A DNA stretch of 9,515 nucleotides, taken from NCBI GenBank assembly GCA_017502425.1, contig JAFVVB010000091.1, positions 1 to 9,515 of the forward strand, read 5' to 3'. The first letter of the stretch is position 1, and each line of letters begins with the position of its first letter. The stretch comes from Ruminococcus sp. (GTDB taxonomy: Bacteria > Bacillota > Clostridia > Oscillospirales > Acutalibacteraceae). Under the pieces are notes generated by a model. That model worked only from the letters and a program-made list of their open reading frames with translations, searched no databases and was not told the origin of the DNA. The translations under genes and the position numbers were made by a program. Below, one piece after another: positions 1 through 6,366 of this stretch.

Positions 1-214
1 TGGTATAACTATGGTGTTCGTGCCTACTGCGAGCACTTTCCTTGTGGCGCAGTATTTAGGTGGAACACAGTTTATGATTGGTGACGTTATTGAACGAGTG
101 TTCCAGTCCGATCATCATACCGGTTCTGCTATCGCTTTAGTGTTGATGGTAGTAATACTCGGTTTCCTTGTTTTCATGAACAGATTCGGAGATGAGGAGG
201 CGGTCGGTATATGA
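1..214 (+). CDS. potB: Spermidine/putrescine ABC transporter permease PotB, C-terminal fragment
   Basis: This is the last part of an inner-membrane permease cut by the left edge; the open frame starts at base 2 and the real start lies outside the window. The roughly 70 visible residues include a TxxVPTASTFLVAQYLGG-type stretch, which resembles the segment after the EAA loop in PotB-family (BPD_transp_1) permeases, followed by one clear hydrophobic helix (about residues 41-56 counted from the Met at base 11) and a short acidic tail. PotB and PotC are expected to form the membrane channel for polyamines, driven by an ATPase (PotA) presumably encoded upstream. Its TGA overlaps the potC ATG by four bases (ATGA at 211-214), so the two are probably translationally coupled. 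The PotB assignment rests mainly on gene order and this C-terminal pattern; an equivalent permease for a related substrate is possible. Confidence 0.85.
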   Translation, partial: GITMVFVPTASTFLVAQYLGGTQFMIGDVIERVFQSDHHTGSAIALVLMVVILGFLVFMNRFGDEEAVGI

Positions 215-1002
215 AAAAGCTTTCGCAGAAGATTTACTTCGGTTTAATTATGGCGTTTTTATATCTGCCACTTGTTTACCTTATTGCGTATTCCTTTAAT
301 GACGGAAAAACATCGGTGTGGAAAGGTTTTACTCTGAAATGGTACGTTGCACTATTTGAAGATACCCAGATTATGCATAGCTTGTATAATTCTTTGTTGG
401 TAGCGGTGCTTGCGTCGCTTTTTGCGACCATTTTAGGAACTATGGCTGCCATCGGTATATATAACTTTAAAGGTGGTTACAGAAGCTTTATCCAGAATGT
501 ATCAAATATCCCAATCATCAATCCTGAAATTGTTACTGGTGTTTCGTTGATGCTCTTATTCACAATGGCAGGTACTTTACTTTCATTTGAGATGGGTTTT
601 GCTACTGTGCTTTTAGCTCATATCGGTTTTTGTACACCGTATGTTATTTTGAATGTTACTCCGCGACTCAAGCGTATGGATGGCAGTATATACGAAGCTG
701 CGCTTGATCTTGGATGTAGTCCTGTCAAAGCGTTTTTTAAAGTAGTACTTCCTGAGATAATGCCGGGTATTTTTTCCGGTATGCTCATAAGCTTTACTTA
801 TAGTCTGGATGATTTTGTTATCACGTACTTCACACGAGGCAGTAAATTCCAGACTTTACCTATCCAGATTTACACTATGACGCACCAGCGTATCAATCCT
901 AAAGCGAATGCACTTTCAGCTATTTTGTTTGTGACTATACTTCTCATATTGATTCTCATCAACATAAGAAGTAGCAAAGAAGCGCAAAAGTCACGTGTAT
1001 AA
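211..1002 (+). CDS. potC: Spermidine/putrescine ABC transporter permease PotC
   Basis: A 263-residue integral membrane permease, about the normal PotC length. Hydrophobic segments lie near residues 8-27, 60-85, 105-122, 130-150, 185-205 and 235-252, consistent with six membrane helices. The EAA loop that contacts the ATPase is present at about 161-185 (EAALDLGCSPVKAFF, then LPEIMPG), followed by the SLDDFVITYF stretch (198-207) typical of PotC proteins. The start is supported by GAGGAGG at 194-200, inside the end of potB, and by the 4-bp ATGA overlap with potB. The potD-type binding protein gene begins 12 bp after its stop. Together with PotB it should form the polyamine translocation channel in the cytoplasmic membrane. 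The substrate is inferred from the family and from the PotD-like neighbour. Confidence 0.93.
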   Translation: MKKLSQKIYFGLIMAFLYLPLVYLIAYSFNDGKTSVWKGFTLKWYVALFEDTQIMHSLYNSLLVAVLASLFATILGTMAAIGIYNFKGGYRSFIQNVSNIPIINPEIVTGVSLMLLFTMAGTLLSFEMGFATVLLAHIGFCTPYVILNVTPRLKRMDGSIYEAALDLGCSPVKAFFKVVLPEIMPGIFSGMLISFTYSLDDFVITYFTRGSKFQTLPIQIYTMTHQRINPKANALSAILFVTILLILILINIRSSKEAQKSRV

Positions 1003-1014
1003 GTCGGAGGAAAA

Positions 1015-2265
1015 ATGAAAAAGAAAATATGCTTTATTTTATGCCTTGTTATCGCACTTTTACCGCTGTGTATCAGCGGTTGCTCAAGTAGCGTAAGTGG
1101 CGGGTTTGAAGGCGAAGTGAATGTATATAACTGGGGCGAATATATCTCTAACGGTGATGACGGCACTATTGATGCCATCGCCGAGTTTGAGAAAAAATAT
1201 AATATAAAAGTCAATTATACTAACTTCGAAACAAACGAAGAAATGTATAATATTTTATCTAACTCGAATTCCTCATACGACGTTATCATACCGTCTGACT
1301 ATATGGTCAGCAGATTGCGTGAAGAGGGAATGCTCGAGAAGATAAACTTTGAGAATATCCCGAATTATAAGTATATTATGGAAGACTTTAAAAAAGGGTC
1401 GTACGACCCTAGTGGTGAGTATTCCGTTGCTTATTCATGGGGTATGGTCGCCTTGGTTTATAATAAAAAAATGATAGAAGAAGGCTCGATCAAAGGTTTT
1501 AGCTCACTGTGGGACGAAAAAAACAAAGGGAAAATCCTGATGTTTAATAATAGCAGAGATGCTATGGCTATTGCTATGCAGCTGTGCGACCCACCTATAA
1601 ATCCCGGAAGTAGTAGCTTTACGTTTAACGATATTGACAGAGCTACTGATAAGCTCGTTGAGCAAAAGCCGTACCTCAAAAAATATGTAATGGATCAGGT
1701 TTTCACTGAAATGGAGAGCTCTCAGGCGGGTATCGCTCCGTATTATGCGGGAGATATCTACACCATGATGCTCAATAATCCTGATTTGACATATTGTTTA
1801 CCTGAGGAAGGTTCTAACCTCTTTGTTGATGCTATGTGTATTCCTACCTGTTGCCAGAATAAAGAATACGCTGAGCTTTTTATCAACTTTATGTGCGATC
1901 CGAAAATCGCTAAAGCTAATGCCGAGTATATCGGATATGCAACACCTAACAGCGGTGCTCACGAAATACTCGATGATGAGATTAAAAACTGTGAGCTTAT
2001 ATATCCGTCTGATGAATACAAGGAAAAGTGTTACACTTTCTCTAACATTCCTAACGATGTGTATGCACATATGCAGGAAAAATTCGTGAAAGCGTGTTCT
2101 TCTTCTGCTGAAGTTTCTGGTGTGTCAGAAGAACCCGCATCTGATCCGATATACACCGTTATCGTGTGCATACTGCTGGCTATTATAATCATAGCAACTA
2201 TAACGATGATTACTATGGATGTAATAAAAGCGGTGAAAAATCGCGGGAAAATCCAGAAAAGATAA
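1015..2265 (+). CDS. potD: PotD-like polyamine-binding lipoprotein with extra C-terminal membrane helix
   Basis: The extracellular substrate-binding component of the transporter, 416 residues. A lipoprotein signal peptide ends at ISGC, with Cys23 the likely lipidated residue. The binding domain spans about 34-360 and has typical PotD blocks: VYNWGEYIS (37-45), NEEMYNIL (74-81), YDVIIPSDYMVSR (88-100) and IGYATPN (306-312). By eye alignment to E. coli PotD, ligand residues Trp34, Glu36, Tyr37, Ser83, Tyr85, Asp257 and Tyr293 correspond to W40, E42, Y43, S94, Y96, D272 and Y308. Trp229 and Trp255 appear as Y244 and F270, and Asp168/Glu171 as N179/D182, so substrate preference may differ. After a Ser/Glu-rich linker (361-378) comes a strong helix (about 379-402) and a basic tail, which E. 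coli PotD lacks. GGAGG at 1006-1010 supports the start. It is probably the last gene of the operon. Confidence 0.93.
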   Translation: MKKKICFILCLVIALLPLCISGCSSSVSGGFEGEVNVYNWGEYISNGDDGTIDAIAEFEKKYNIKVNYTNFETNEEMYNILSNSNSSYDVIIPSDYMVSRLREEGMLEKINFENIPNYKYIMEDFKKGSYDPSGEYSVAYSWGMVALVYNKKMIEEGSIKGFSSLWDEKNKGKILMFNNSRDAMAIAMQLCDPPINPGSSSFTFNDIDRATDKLVEQKPYLKKYVMDQVFTEMESSQAGIAPYYAGDIYTMMLNNPDLTYCLPEEGSNLFVDAMCIPTCCQNKEYAELFINFMCDPKIAKANAEYIGYATPNSGAHEILDDEIKNCELIYPSDEYKEKCYTFSNIPNDVYAHMQEKFVKACSSSAEVSGVSEEPASDPIYTVIVCILLAIIIIATITMITMDVIKAVKNRGKIQKR

Positions 2266-2281
2266 TATTTTTGCATAAGAA

Positions 2282-2310
2282 AAACCTCGCTGAATCAGCG
2301 AGGTTTATTT
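2282..2310. terminator. Bidirectional rho-independent terminator between potD and the HAD phosphatase gene
   Basis: An 11-bp perfect inverted repeat (AAACCTCGCTG at 2282-2292, three-base loop, CAGCGAGGTTT at 2296-2306) is followed by a T-rich stretch on the + strand. On the - strand the arm runs into TTTTTCTTAT. It lies 16 bp after the potD stop and 15-20 bp after the stop of the convergent gene, so it can end both transcripts. Confidence 0.9.
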
Positions 2311-2324
2311 CTTTTATGGAATAT

Positions 2325-3173
2325 TTAATTCTCAATAGATTTAAGTTGACGTGAGTTTTCTTCAGATAAATCGTTTTCAATAGCCATTTTTCGTAATATA
2401 TTTTTCATCGTTTTATCAAGCCCTGAATCTTTTGAGTAGTCAGCAGGGAAGATGTAATCGACTCTGTCTTCGAGCAAAAGTTGTTCAACCTTTTCTTTGT
2501 TAGCATCGTTGTAAACAGCTATCGACTCGCCACCATATGCTTTCATCATTTTCATACAAGGTACGTCGGAAAGACCGTCTCCTATGTAAATCATATTTGA
2601 AAACGGAACTCTTTTTGAGTCATCAGGCATTGAGCTGTTAAGATCGACATCGTTTGCGACATCGAGCACACCTTTATTGATTCGATAAACAAACTGTGTT
2701 TTATTAGTATAGTTTACCGCGGTTTTAGGCCATACAGCGTGACCTGTTTCATCGTAATAGAACTCGCACGCAAATATTTCCTTGAATTTATCACTAATGG
2801 AAGACCCTTCGATAATTTCCTTGAGTCCAGAAGAGATGATATAGTGCTCAACGCTGACTCCGACGATAGCTCCGTACTGGTTGATTCTGTCAAACCATTC
2901 GGTGACGCCTTTGTAAAACTCGATATCCTTACCGTTGTTAACGAGAGTTTCACGTAGTAGCGGAATATTCTTTTCGCTTGATTTTTTAATCATAGTGTAC
3001 ATATATGCGAGAATAGAGTCCATATGCTCATCTCTACCGAACCCGTTAGCCACAGCCCAAAAGTCAGAGGACTGCATCGATAAACTCGGGATAAAAGTAT
3101 AGTCCTGCATATCTTTAGTACACAAGGTTTTATCAAAGTCATACATAATAGCTACTATCGGTTTATCTGACAT
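2325..3173 (-). CDS. HAD-superfamily phosphatase (phosphoserine-phosphatase-like)
   Basis: A 282-residue soluble hydrolase of the haloacid dehalogenase superfamily. Motif I is DFDKTL at residues 12-17, with Asp12 the expected nucleophile and Asp14 the acid/base. Motif II is Ser114 or Ser115 in IISSGL, the motif III lysine is probably Lys158 in NKTQ, and motif IV is IGDGLSDVPCMK (197-208) with acidic Mg2+ ligands. The roughly 70-residue cap between motifs I and II fits the C1-type, PSP-like group. No signal peptide or membrane segment is seen, so it should be cytoplasmic. The natural substrate cannot be read from the sequence; a small phosphorylated metabolite is likely. The start is supported by GAAAGGAAT at 3181-3189. 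The gene follows the cyclophilin gene by 44 bp with no terminator between them, suggesting one transcript. Confidence 0.88.
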   Translation of the reverse strand: MSDKPIVAIMYDFDKTLCTKDMQDYTFIPSLSMQSSDFWAVANGFGRDEHMDSILAYMYTMIKKSSEKNIPLLRETLVNNGKDIEFYKGVTEWFDRINQYGAIVGVSVEHYIISSGLKEIIEGSSISDKFKEIFACEFYYDETGHAVWPKTAVNYTNKTQFVYRINKGVLDVANDVDLNSSMPDDSKRVPFSNMIYIGDGLSDVPCMKMMKAYGGESIAVYNDANKEKVEQLLLEDRVDYIFPADYSKDSGLDKTMKNILRKMAIENDLSEENSRQLKSIEN

Positions 3174-3217
3174 TGTTATAATTCCTTTCGAGAAATAATA
3201 TAATTCTAAAAGAGAAA

Positions 3218-3874
3218 TTACTTATATTCCTGTACTTCAACAGATTCAACCACAACGTCTTCGAGAGGTCTGTCAGAACCGTCAGTTTTAACTGCTGCGA
3301 TAGCATTAACAACGTCCATGCCTTCGTATACCCAGCCGAATACTGTGTAACCACCGTCTAAGTAGGTGTTGTCAACCTGGTTGATGTAGAACTGACTTCC
3401 GTTGGTGTCAGGACCTGCGTTAGCCATTGCAACAGAACCTTCGATGTTAGAGATACCTTCAGCTACTTCGTTGTCGAATTCTTTACCGAAGCATGATTCT
3501 CCGCCTGTACCATCAAAGTTAGTGTAGTCACCACCCTGAATCATAAAACCTTCAATGATTCTGTGGAAGATAGTCTTGTCGTATTTACCATCTTTAGCGA
3601 GAGTGATGAAGTTTTCACAAGCGACAGGAGCAACGTCCTCTAAGAATCTCATTTTGATATCACCGAAATCTGTGTGAATAATAGCGATTGTTTCACCGGC
3701 TTTTGGATCTCTTGTCTGATATTCGTATGCTGCGTCTGCGTTCATTTCTTTAGTACCTCCGTTATCTGATGTTGCAGTTTTTTCAGTAGTGCCTGAGTAT
3801 ACTTCTTTGCTACATCCTGTGATGCAAATAGCACACATCAGCAAAACTAAAATTAATGTCAATATTTTTTTCAT
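3218..3874 (-). CDS. Cyclophilin-type peptidyl-prolyl cis-trans isomerase, lipoprotein
   Basis: A 218-residue membrane-anchored foldase. Residues 1-21 form a lipoprotein signal peptide with lipobox ITGC (Cys21 lipidated), then a Ser/Thr/Glu-rich spacer to about 55. A single cyclophilin domain fills about 60-216. Active-site residues equivalent to human CypA Arg55, Phe60, Met61, Gln63, Phe113 and Leu122 are present as R105, F110, M111, Q113, F162 and L172. The positions of CypA Trp121 and His126 are Tyr171 and Tyr176; loss of the Trp usually weakens cyclosporin binding. It probably isomerises Xaa-Pro bonds of secreted proteins at the outer face of the membrane. The start is set by the signal peptide and by AGAAAGGAAT at 3881-3890. 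It is first in a two-gene operon with the HAD phosphatase gene and divergent from the S1-repeat gene. Confidence 0.93.
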   Translation of the reverse strand: MKKILTLILVLLMCAICITGCSKEVYSGTTEKTATSDNGGTKEMNADAAYEYQTRDPKAGETIAIIHTDFGDIKMRFLEDVAPVACENFITLAKDGKYDKTIFHRIIEGFMIQGGDYTNFDGTGGESCFGKEFDNEVAEGISNIEGSVAMANAGPDTNGSQFYINQVDNTYLDGGYTVFGWVYEGMDVVNAIAAVKTDGSDRPLEDVVVESVEVQEYK

Positions 3875-3906
3875 TTTTATATTCCTTTCTAAAAAGACTT
3901 AGGATA

Positions 3907-3947
3907 ATTTTAATATAAATTATGTTTGTTTTCAATACCTATATCAA
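3907..3947 (-). promoter_or_regulatory. Candidate sigma-A promoter(s) for the cyclophilin/HAD operon
   Basis: On the - strand, TTGATA (3942-3947) and CATAAT (3919-3924) are separated by exactly 17 bp. An overlapping alternative is TTGAAA (3930-3935) with TAAAAT (3907-3912), also with a 17-bp spacer. Both point to the cyclophilin start at 3874 and leave a leader of roughly 25-40 nt. Which one is used cannot be decided from sequence. Confidence 0.6.
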
Positions 3948-3974
3948 AAATTCATCTATTCTTAATTTATTCTG

Positions 3975-3983
3975 TGGTATATA
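3975..3983 (+). promoter_or_regulatory. Candidate extended -10 promoter for the S1-repeat gene
   Basis: TGGTATATA forms an extended -10 (TGnTATAtA) about 55 bp upstream of the S1-repeat start. The matching -35 position (3955-3960, TCTATT) is poor, so this is tentative. It is the best + strand match I see in the 164-bp divergent gap 3875-4038, which otherwise shows only AT-rich sequence and the promoter on the other strand. Confidence 0.35.
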
Positions 3984-4038
3984 TGCCAAATTGCTTTCAT
4001 AAAAATCTAGTATAGAAAAAGCCTAAGGAGGATATAAA

Positions 4039-4959
4039 ATGACAGGCTACTTACCCGAGGGGAAACTTATTAATACCACAGAAAATATAAAAACGTTATC
4101 TTCACTTTCCAATATGCAGCAAGCAAAGCTTTCTCAAAAAATACTTGAAGCAAAAGCTACGGTGTGTGATGCACAGCACAATCTGATAGTAGATTTAGGA
4201 GATATGAAAGGGATTATTCCTCGTGAAGAAGGCGCAGTGGGCATAAAAGAAGGAAGCGTCAGAGATATAGCGGTTATATCAAGAGTAAATCGACCAGTTA
4301 GTTTCGTAATAACGGATTTTACCCACAGTGACAGCGGAGCACCTGTTGCTCTTTTATCGCGTGAGAAAGCTCAGCGACGATGTATAGATGAATATATTAG
4401 CACCCTGAAAGTAGGAGATGTGGTGCCTGCGCGAATCACACATTTAGAAACTTTCGGTGCGTTTGCGGATATAGGGTGCGGTGTAGTAGCATTGATGCCG
4501 ATTGATTCAATTTCTGTGTCAAGAATAGAACACCCTAAAGAGCGTTTTAAAGTCGGTATGGATGTAAAAGCTATTATTAAGTCCATAGAAAATGGTAGAA
4601 TCAGTCTTAGTCATAAAGAGCTTTTAGGCACATGGGAAGAAAACGTGGCTAAATTTTCTGTTGGTGAAACCGTAACCGGAATAGTAAGGTCGGTAGAAAA
4701 CTATGGAGCATTTGTTGAGTTGACACCTAATCTTGCGGGCTTAGCGGAGCTCAAAGATACCGTGAAAGTCGGTCAGCTCGCAAGTGTCTACATTAAAAGT
4801 ATCATACCATCGAAAATGAAAGTAAAACTGATTTTGATTGATACTTTTGATTCGGAATCATCGGTGAAACCACCACGTTACTACTATAAAGAGAATCATA
4901 TCGAAAAGTTTGTGTATTCACCGATTGAATGCGAGAAATACATAGCCACCGAATTTTGA
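4039..4959 (+). CDS. S1-domain RNA-binding protein (three S1-like repeats)
   Basis: A 306-residue cytoplasmic protein built from OB-fold S1 repeats. The central repeat (about 123-192: VGDVVPARITHLETFGAFAD, then a serine-rich turn and GRISLSHKE) and the third (about 207-265: VGETVTGIVRSVENYGAFVE) are clear. An N-terminal region (about 34-107) is a degenerate S1-like fold containing IVDLGDMKGIIPREE. The tail (270-306) is Tyr/Lys-rich and I do not recognise it. It is shorter than standard ribosomal protein S1 of Gram-negatives and resembles the short S1-like proteins of Clostridia, so a role in mRNA binding, translation or RNA stability is inferred. AAGGAGG at 4025-4031 with a 7-nt spacer is a near-perfect ribosome site, suggesting strong expression. 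It is divergent from the cyclophilin gene. No convincing terminator follows it. Confidence 0.85.
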   Translation: MTGYLPEGKLINTTENIKTLSSLSNMQQAKLSQKILEAKATVCDAQHNLIVDLGDMKGIIPREEGAVGIKEGSVRDIAVISRVNRPVSFVITDFTHSDSGAPVALLSREKAQRRCIDEYISTLKVGDVVPARITHLETFGAFADIGCGVVALMPIDSISVSRIEHPKERFKVGMDVKAIIKSIENGRISLSHKELLGTWEENVAKFSVGETVTGIVRSVENYGAFVELTPNLAGLAELKDTVKVGQLASVYIKSIIPSKMKVKLILIDTFDSESSVKPPRYYYKENHIEKFVYSPIECEKYIATEF

Positions 4960-4977
4960 TTTAAGAACCTCTTCTTG

Positions 4978-5006
4978 TTGACTAAAAACACCTGTGGTGA
5001 TAAGAT
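4978..5006 (+). promoter_or_regulatory. Sigma-A-type promoter for rmuC
   Basis: TTGACT (4978-4983) and TAAGAT (5001-5006) are separated by exactly 17 bp, giving a predicted start about 5013 and a leader of about 29 nt ending in AGGAG (5031-5035). It lies fully within the 82-bp gap after the S1-repeat gene, so rmuC is probably transcribed independently, possibly with read-through from upstream. Confidence 0.65.
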
Positions 5007-5041
5007 AAAGATAAGTAATTTTTATCTGACAGGAGTTAACT

Positions 5042-6304
5042 ATGTCACAGGAAGTTTTAATGATAATTATACTATGTGTTGCACTAATATCTCTCGTGTT
5101 TTTAGTAACAGCAGTAGTGCTTTTGCTTAAAAAACGTGATAATAAGCCTGATATGACTGACTTTCACGAGAAAAATGCTCAGCAGCTTAGTGCACTGCGT
5201 CAGGAGATAGCTCAGTCAACACAGCAATCTGTTAAGAATATGGGCGATATGATAGCACTCAATCAGCAGAATTTCGCTCAGTCACAAAATGAAAAATCCA
5301 AGGCTATCGAAGAACGATTAAAGACTTTTTCTCTTGAAAACGAGCAGAAACTTGAACTGATTAGAAGGAGCGTTGAGCAGAAACTCAGCTATATTCAAGA
5401 GGATAATAATAAACAGCTCGAAAAAATGAGAGAGACTGTTGATGAGAAGCTCCAGAAAACGTTGGAGGATAAAATGAATAAGTCTTTTGCACTTGTTTCC
5501 GAAAGACTCGAGCAAGTCTATAAAGGACTCGGTGAGATGCAGAATCTCGCAAGTGGCGTAGGCGATCTCAAAAAAGTTTTATCCAATGTAAAAACCAGAG
5601 GTATTCTCGGCGAAATTCAGCTGTCAGCTATATTAAAAGAAGTATTAGCACCTGAACAGTACGAGGAGAATGTTGCTACTAAACAGGGTTCACGAGATGT
5701 TGTTGAGTTTGCGGTTAAACTTCCTGCTGATGACGATGGATTTATTTATCTACCTATTGACTCTAAATTTCCGGGCGATACTTTTGCTCAGCTAAAAGAA
5801 GCGTATGATAGCGGCTCTAAAGAAGCTATCGATGCTGCTGCTAAAGCACTCGTCACTACTATCAAAAAGGAAGCTAAAGATATTCACGATAAATATATTG
5901 ATCCGCCTAATACCACCGAGTTTGCTATTATGTTTTTACCATTCGAAGGTTTGTATAGTGAGGTGGTTAACCGAGGTATGGTTGAGGTTTTACAGCGTGA
6001 CTATAAGGTCAATATAGCAGGACCTAGCATTATGGCGGCGCTTCTTAATAGTATCCAGATGGGATTTAAAACCCTTGCTGTTCAGAAGCGTAGCGCTGAA
6101 GTGTGGGAAGTGCTCGGCAATGTAAAGAAAGAATTCGATACATTTTCTGATGTGCTTACTAAAGCTCAACAGCATATTAATCTTGTTACTAAAGACCTTG
6201 ATACACTTGCAGGTGTGCGTACACGTCAGATTCAGCGTAAACTCAGCGCTGTCCAAACGGTGGATACTCCGATTGTCGCTATCGAAGAAAATACTGCCGA
6301 ATAA
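5042..6304 (+). CDS. rmuC: DNA recombination protein RmuC homologue
   Basis: A 420-residue protein with the usual RmuC layout. One N-terminal membrane helix (about 5-29) is followed by a basic KKRDN stop, a long charged Gln/Glu/Lys-rich coiled coil (about 40-165) and the conserved RmuC domain (about 170-395). Family blocks visible are VKTRGILGEIQLSAIL (183-198), PIDSKFPGD (238-246), FAIMFLPFEGLYSEV (294-308) and GPSIMAALLNSIQMGFKTLAVQ (327-348, mid-section FKT at 342-344). RmuC was identified in E. coli as limiting inversion of short inverted repeats and is thought to have nuclease-related activity; its biochemical action is unproven. It probably sits at the inner face of the membrane. The start is supported by AGGAG (5031-5035) six bases upstream. 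It ends in a strong hairpin shared with the sigG leader. Confidence 0.93.
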   Translation: MSQEVLMIIILCVALISLVFLVTAVVLLLKKRDNKPDMTDFHEKNAQQLSALRQEIAQSTQQSVKNMGDMIALNQQNFAQSQNEKSKAIEERLKTFSLENEQKLELIRRSVEQKLSYIQEDNNKQLEKMRETVDEKLQKTLEDKMNKSFALVSERLEQVYKGLGEMQNLASGVGDLKKVLSNVKTRGILGEIQLSAILKEVLAPEQYEENVATKQGSRDVVEFAVKLPADDDGFIYLPIDSKFPGDTFAQLKEAYDSGSKEAIDAAAKALVTTIKKEAKDIHDKYIDPPNTTEFAIMFLPFEGLYSEVVNRGMVEVLQRDYKVNIAGPSIMAALLNSIQMGFKTLAVQKRSAEVWEVLGNVKKEFDTFSDVLTKAQQHINLVTKDLDTLAGVRTRQIQRKLSAVQTVDTPIVAIEENTAE

Positions 6305-6311
6305 TTGAATG

Positions 6312-6365
6312 AAAAAACACCCCTTTGGTAATACTTATCATAAGTGTTACCAAGGGGGATTTTTT
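6312..6365 (+). terminator. rmuC terminator hairpin that also forms the sigG leader
   Basis: An 18-bp stem pairs 6320-6337 with 6341-6358 (two G-T wobbles, loop TCA). It is flanked by A6 (6312-6317) and T6 (6360-6365), the layout of a strong intrinsic terminator, and begins 15 bp after the rmuC stop. Unusually, the whole 3' arm is the sigG upstream region and contains its ribosome-binding site. Confidence 0.85.
6352..6358 (+). promoter_or_regulatory. sigG Shine-Dalgarno AAGGGGG, fully inside the hairpin 3' arm
   Basis: AAGGGGG can pair with the anti-SD CCUCCUU with one G-U wobble. It sits 8 nt before the TTG start at 6367, and this spacing decides the start. All seven bases are paired in the hairpin with 6320-6326, so it would be hidden in any transcript that carries the 5' arm. 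Confidence 0.75.
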
Positions 6366-6366
6366 A

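Noticed and set aside
870..1214. Antisense open frame opposite potC/potD
   Set aside because: Composition and position fit a shadow of the real coding strand, with no ribosome site or family character. The same holds for the antisense frames at 1458-1679, 1798-2070, 2031-2276, 4371-4586, 5318-5515 and 5990-6256.
2166..2354. Open frame across the potD end and terminator
   Set aside because: It runs out of frame through the potD membrane helix and the terminator hairpin, with no ribosome site.
4963..4976. AAGAA/TTCTT mini-hairpin after the S1-repeat gene
   Set aside because: Only five weak pairs without a U-tract; not a credible terminator.
5004..5027. AGATAAA...TTTATCT inverted repeat before rmuC
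   Set aside because: Seven A-T-rich pairs with a long loop that overlap the rmuC -10 box; too weak for a terminator and not a recognisable operator.
6325..6366. Upstream in-frame TTG giving a 274-residue SigG
   Set aside because: The 14 extra residues are encoded by the hairpin and lack SigG similarity, and no SD precedes them. The TTG at 6367 gives the exact 260-residue family length and a proper SD distance.
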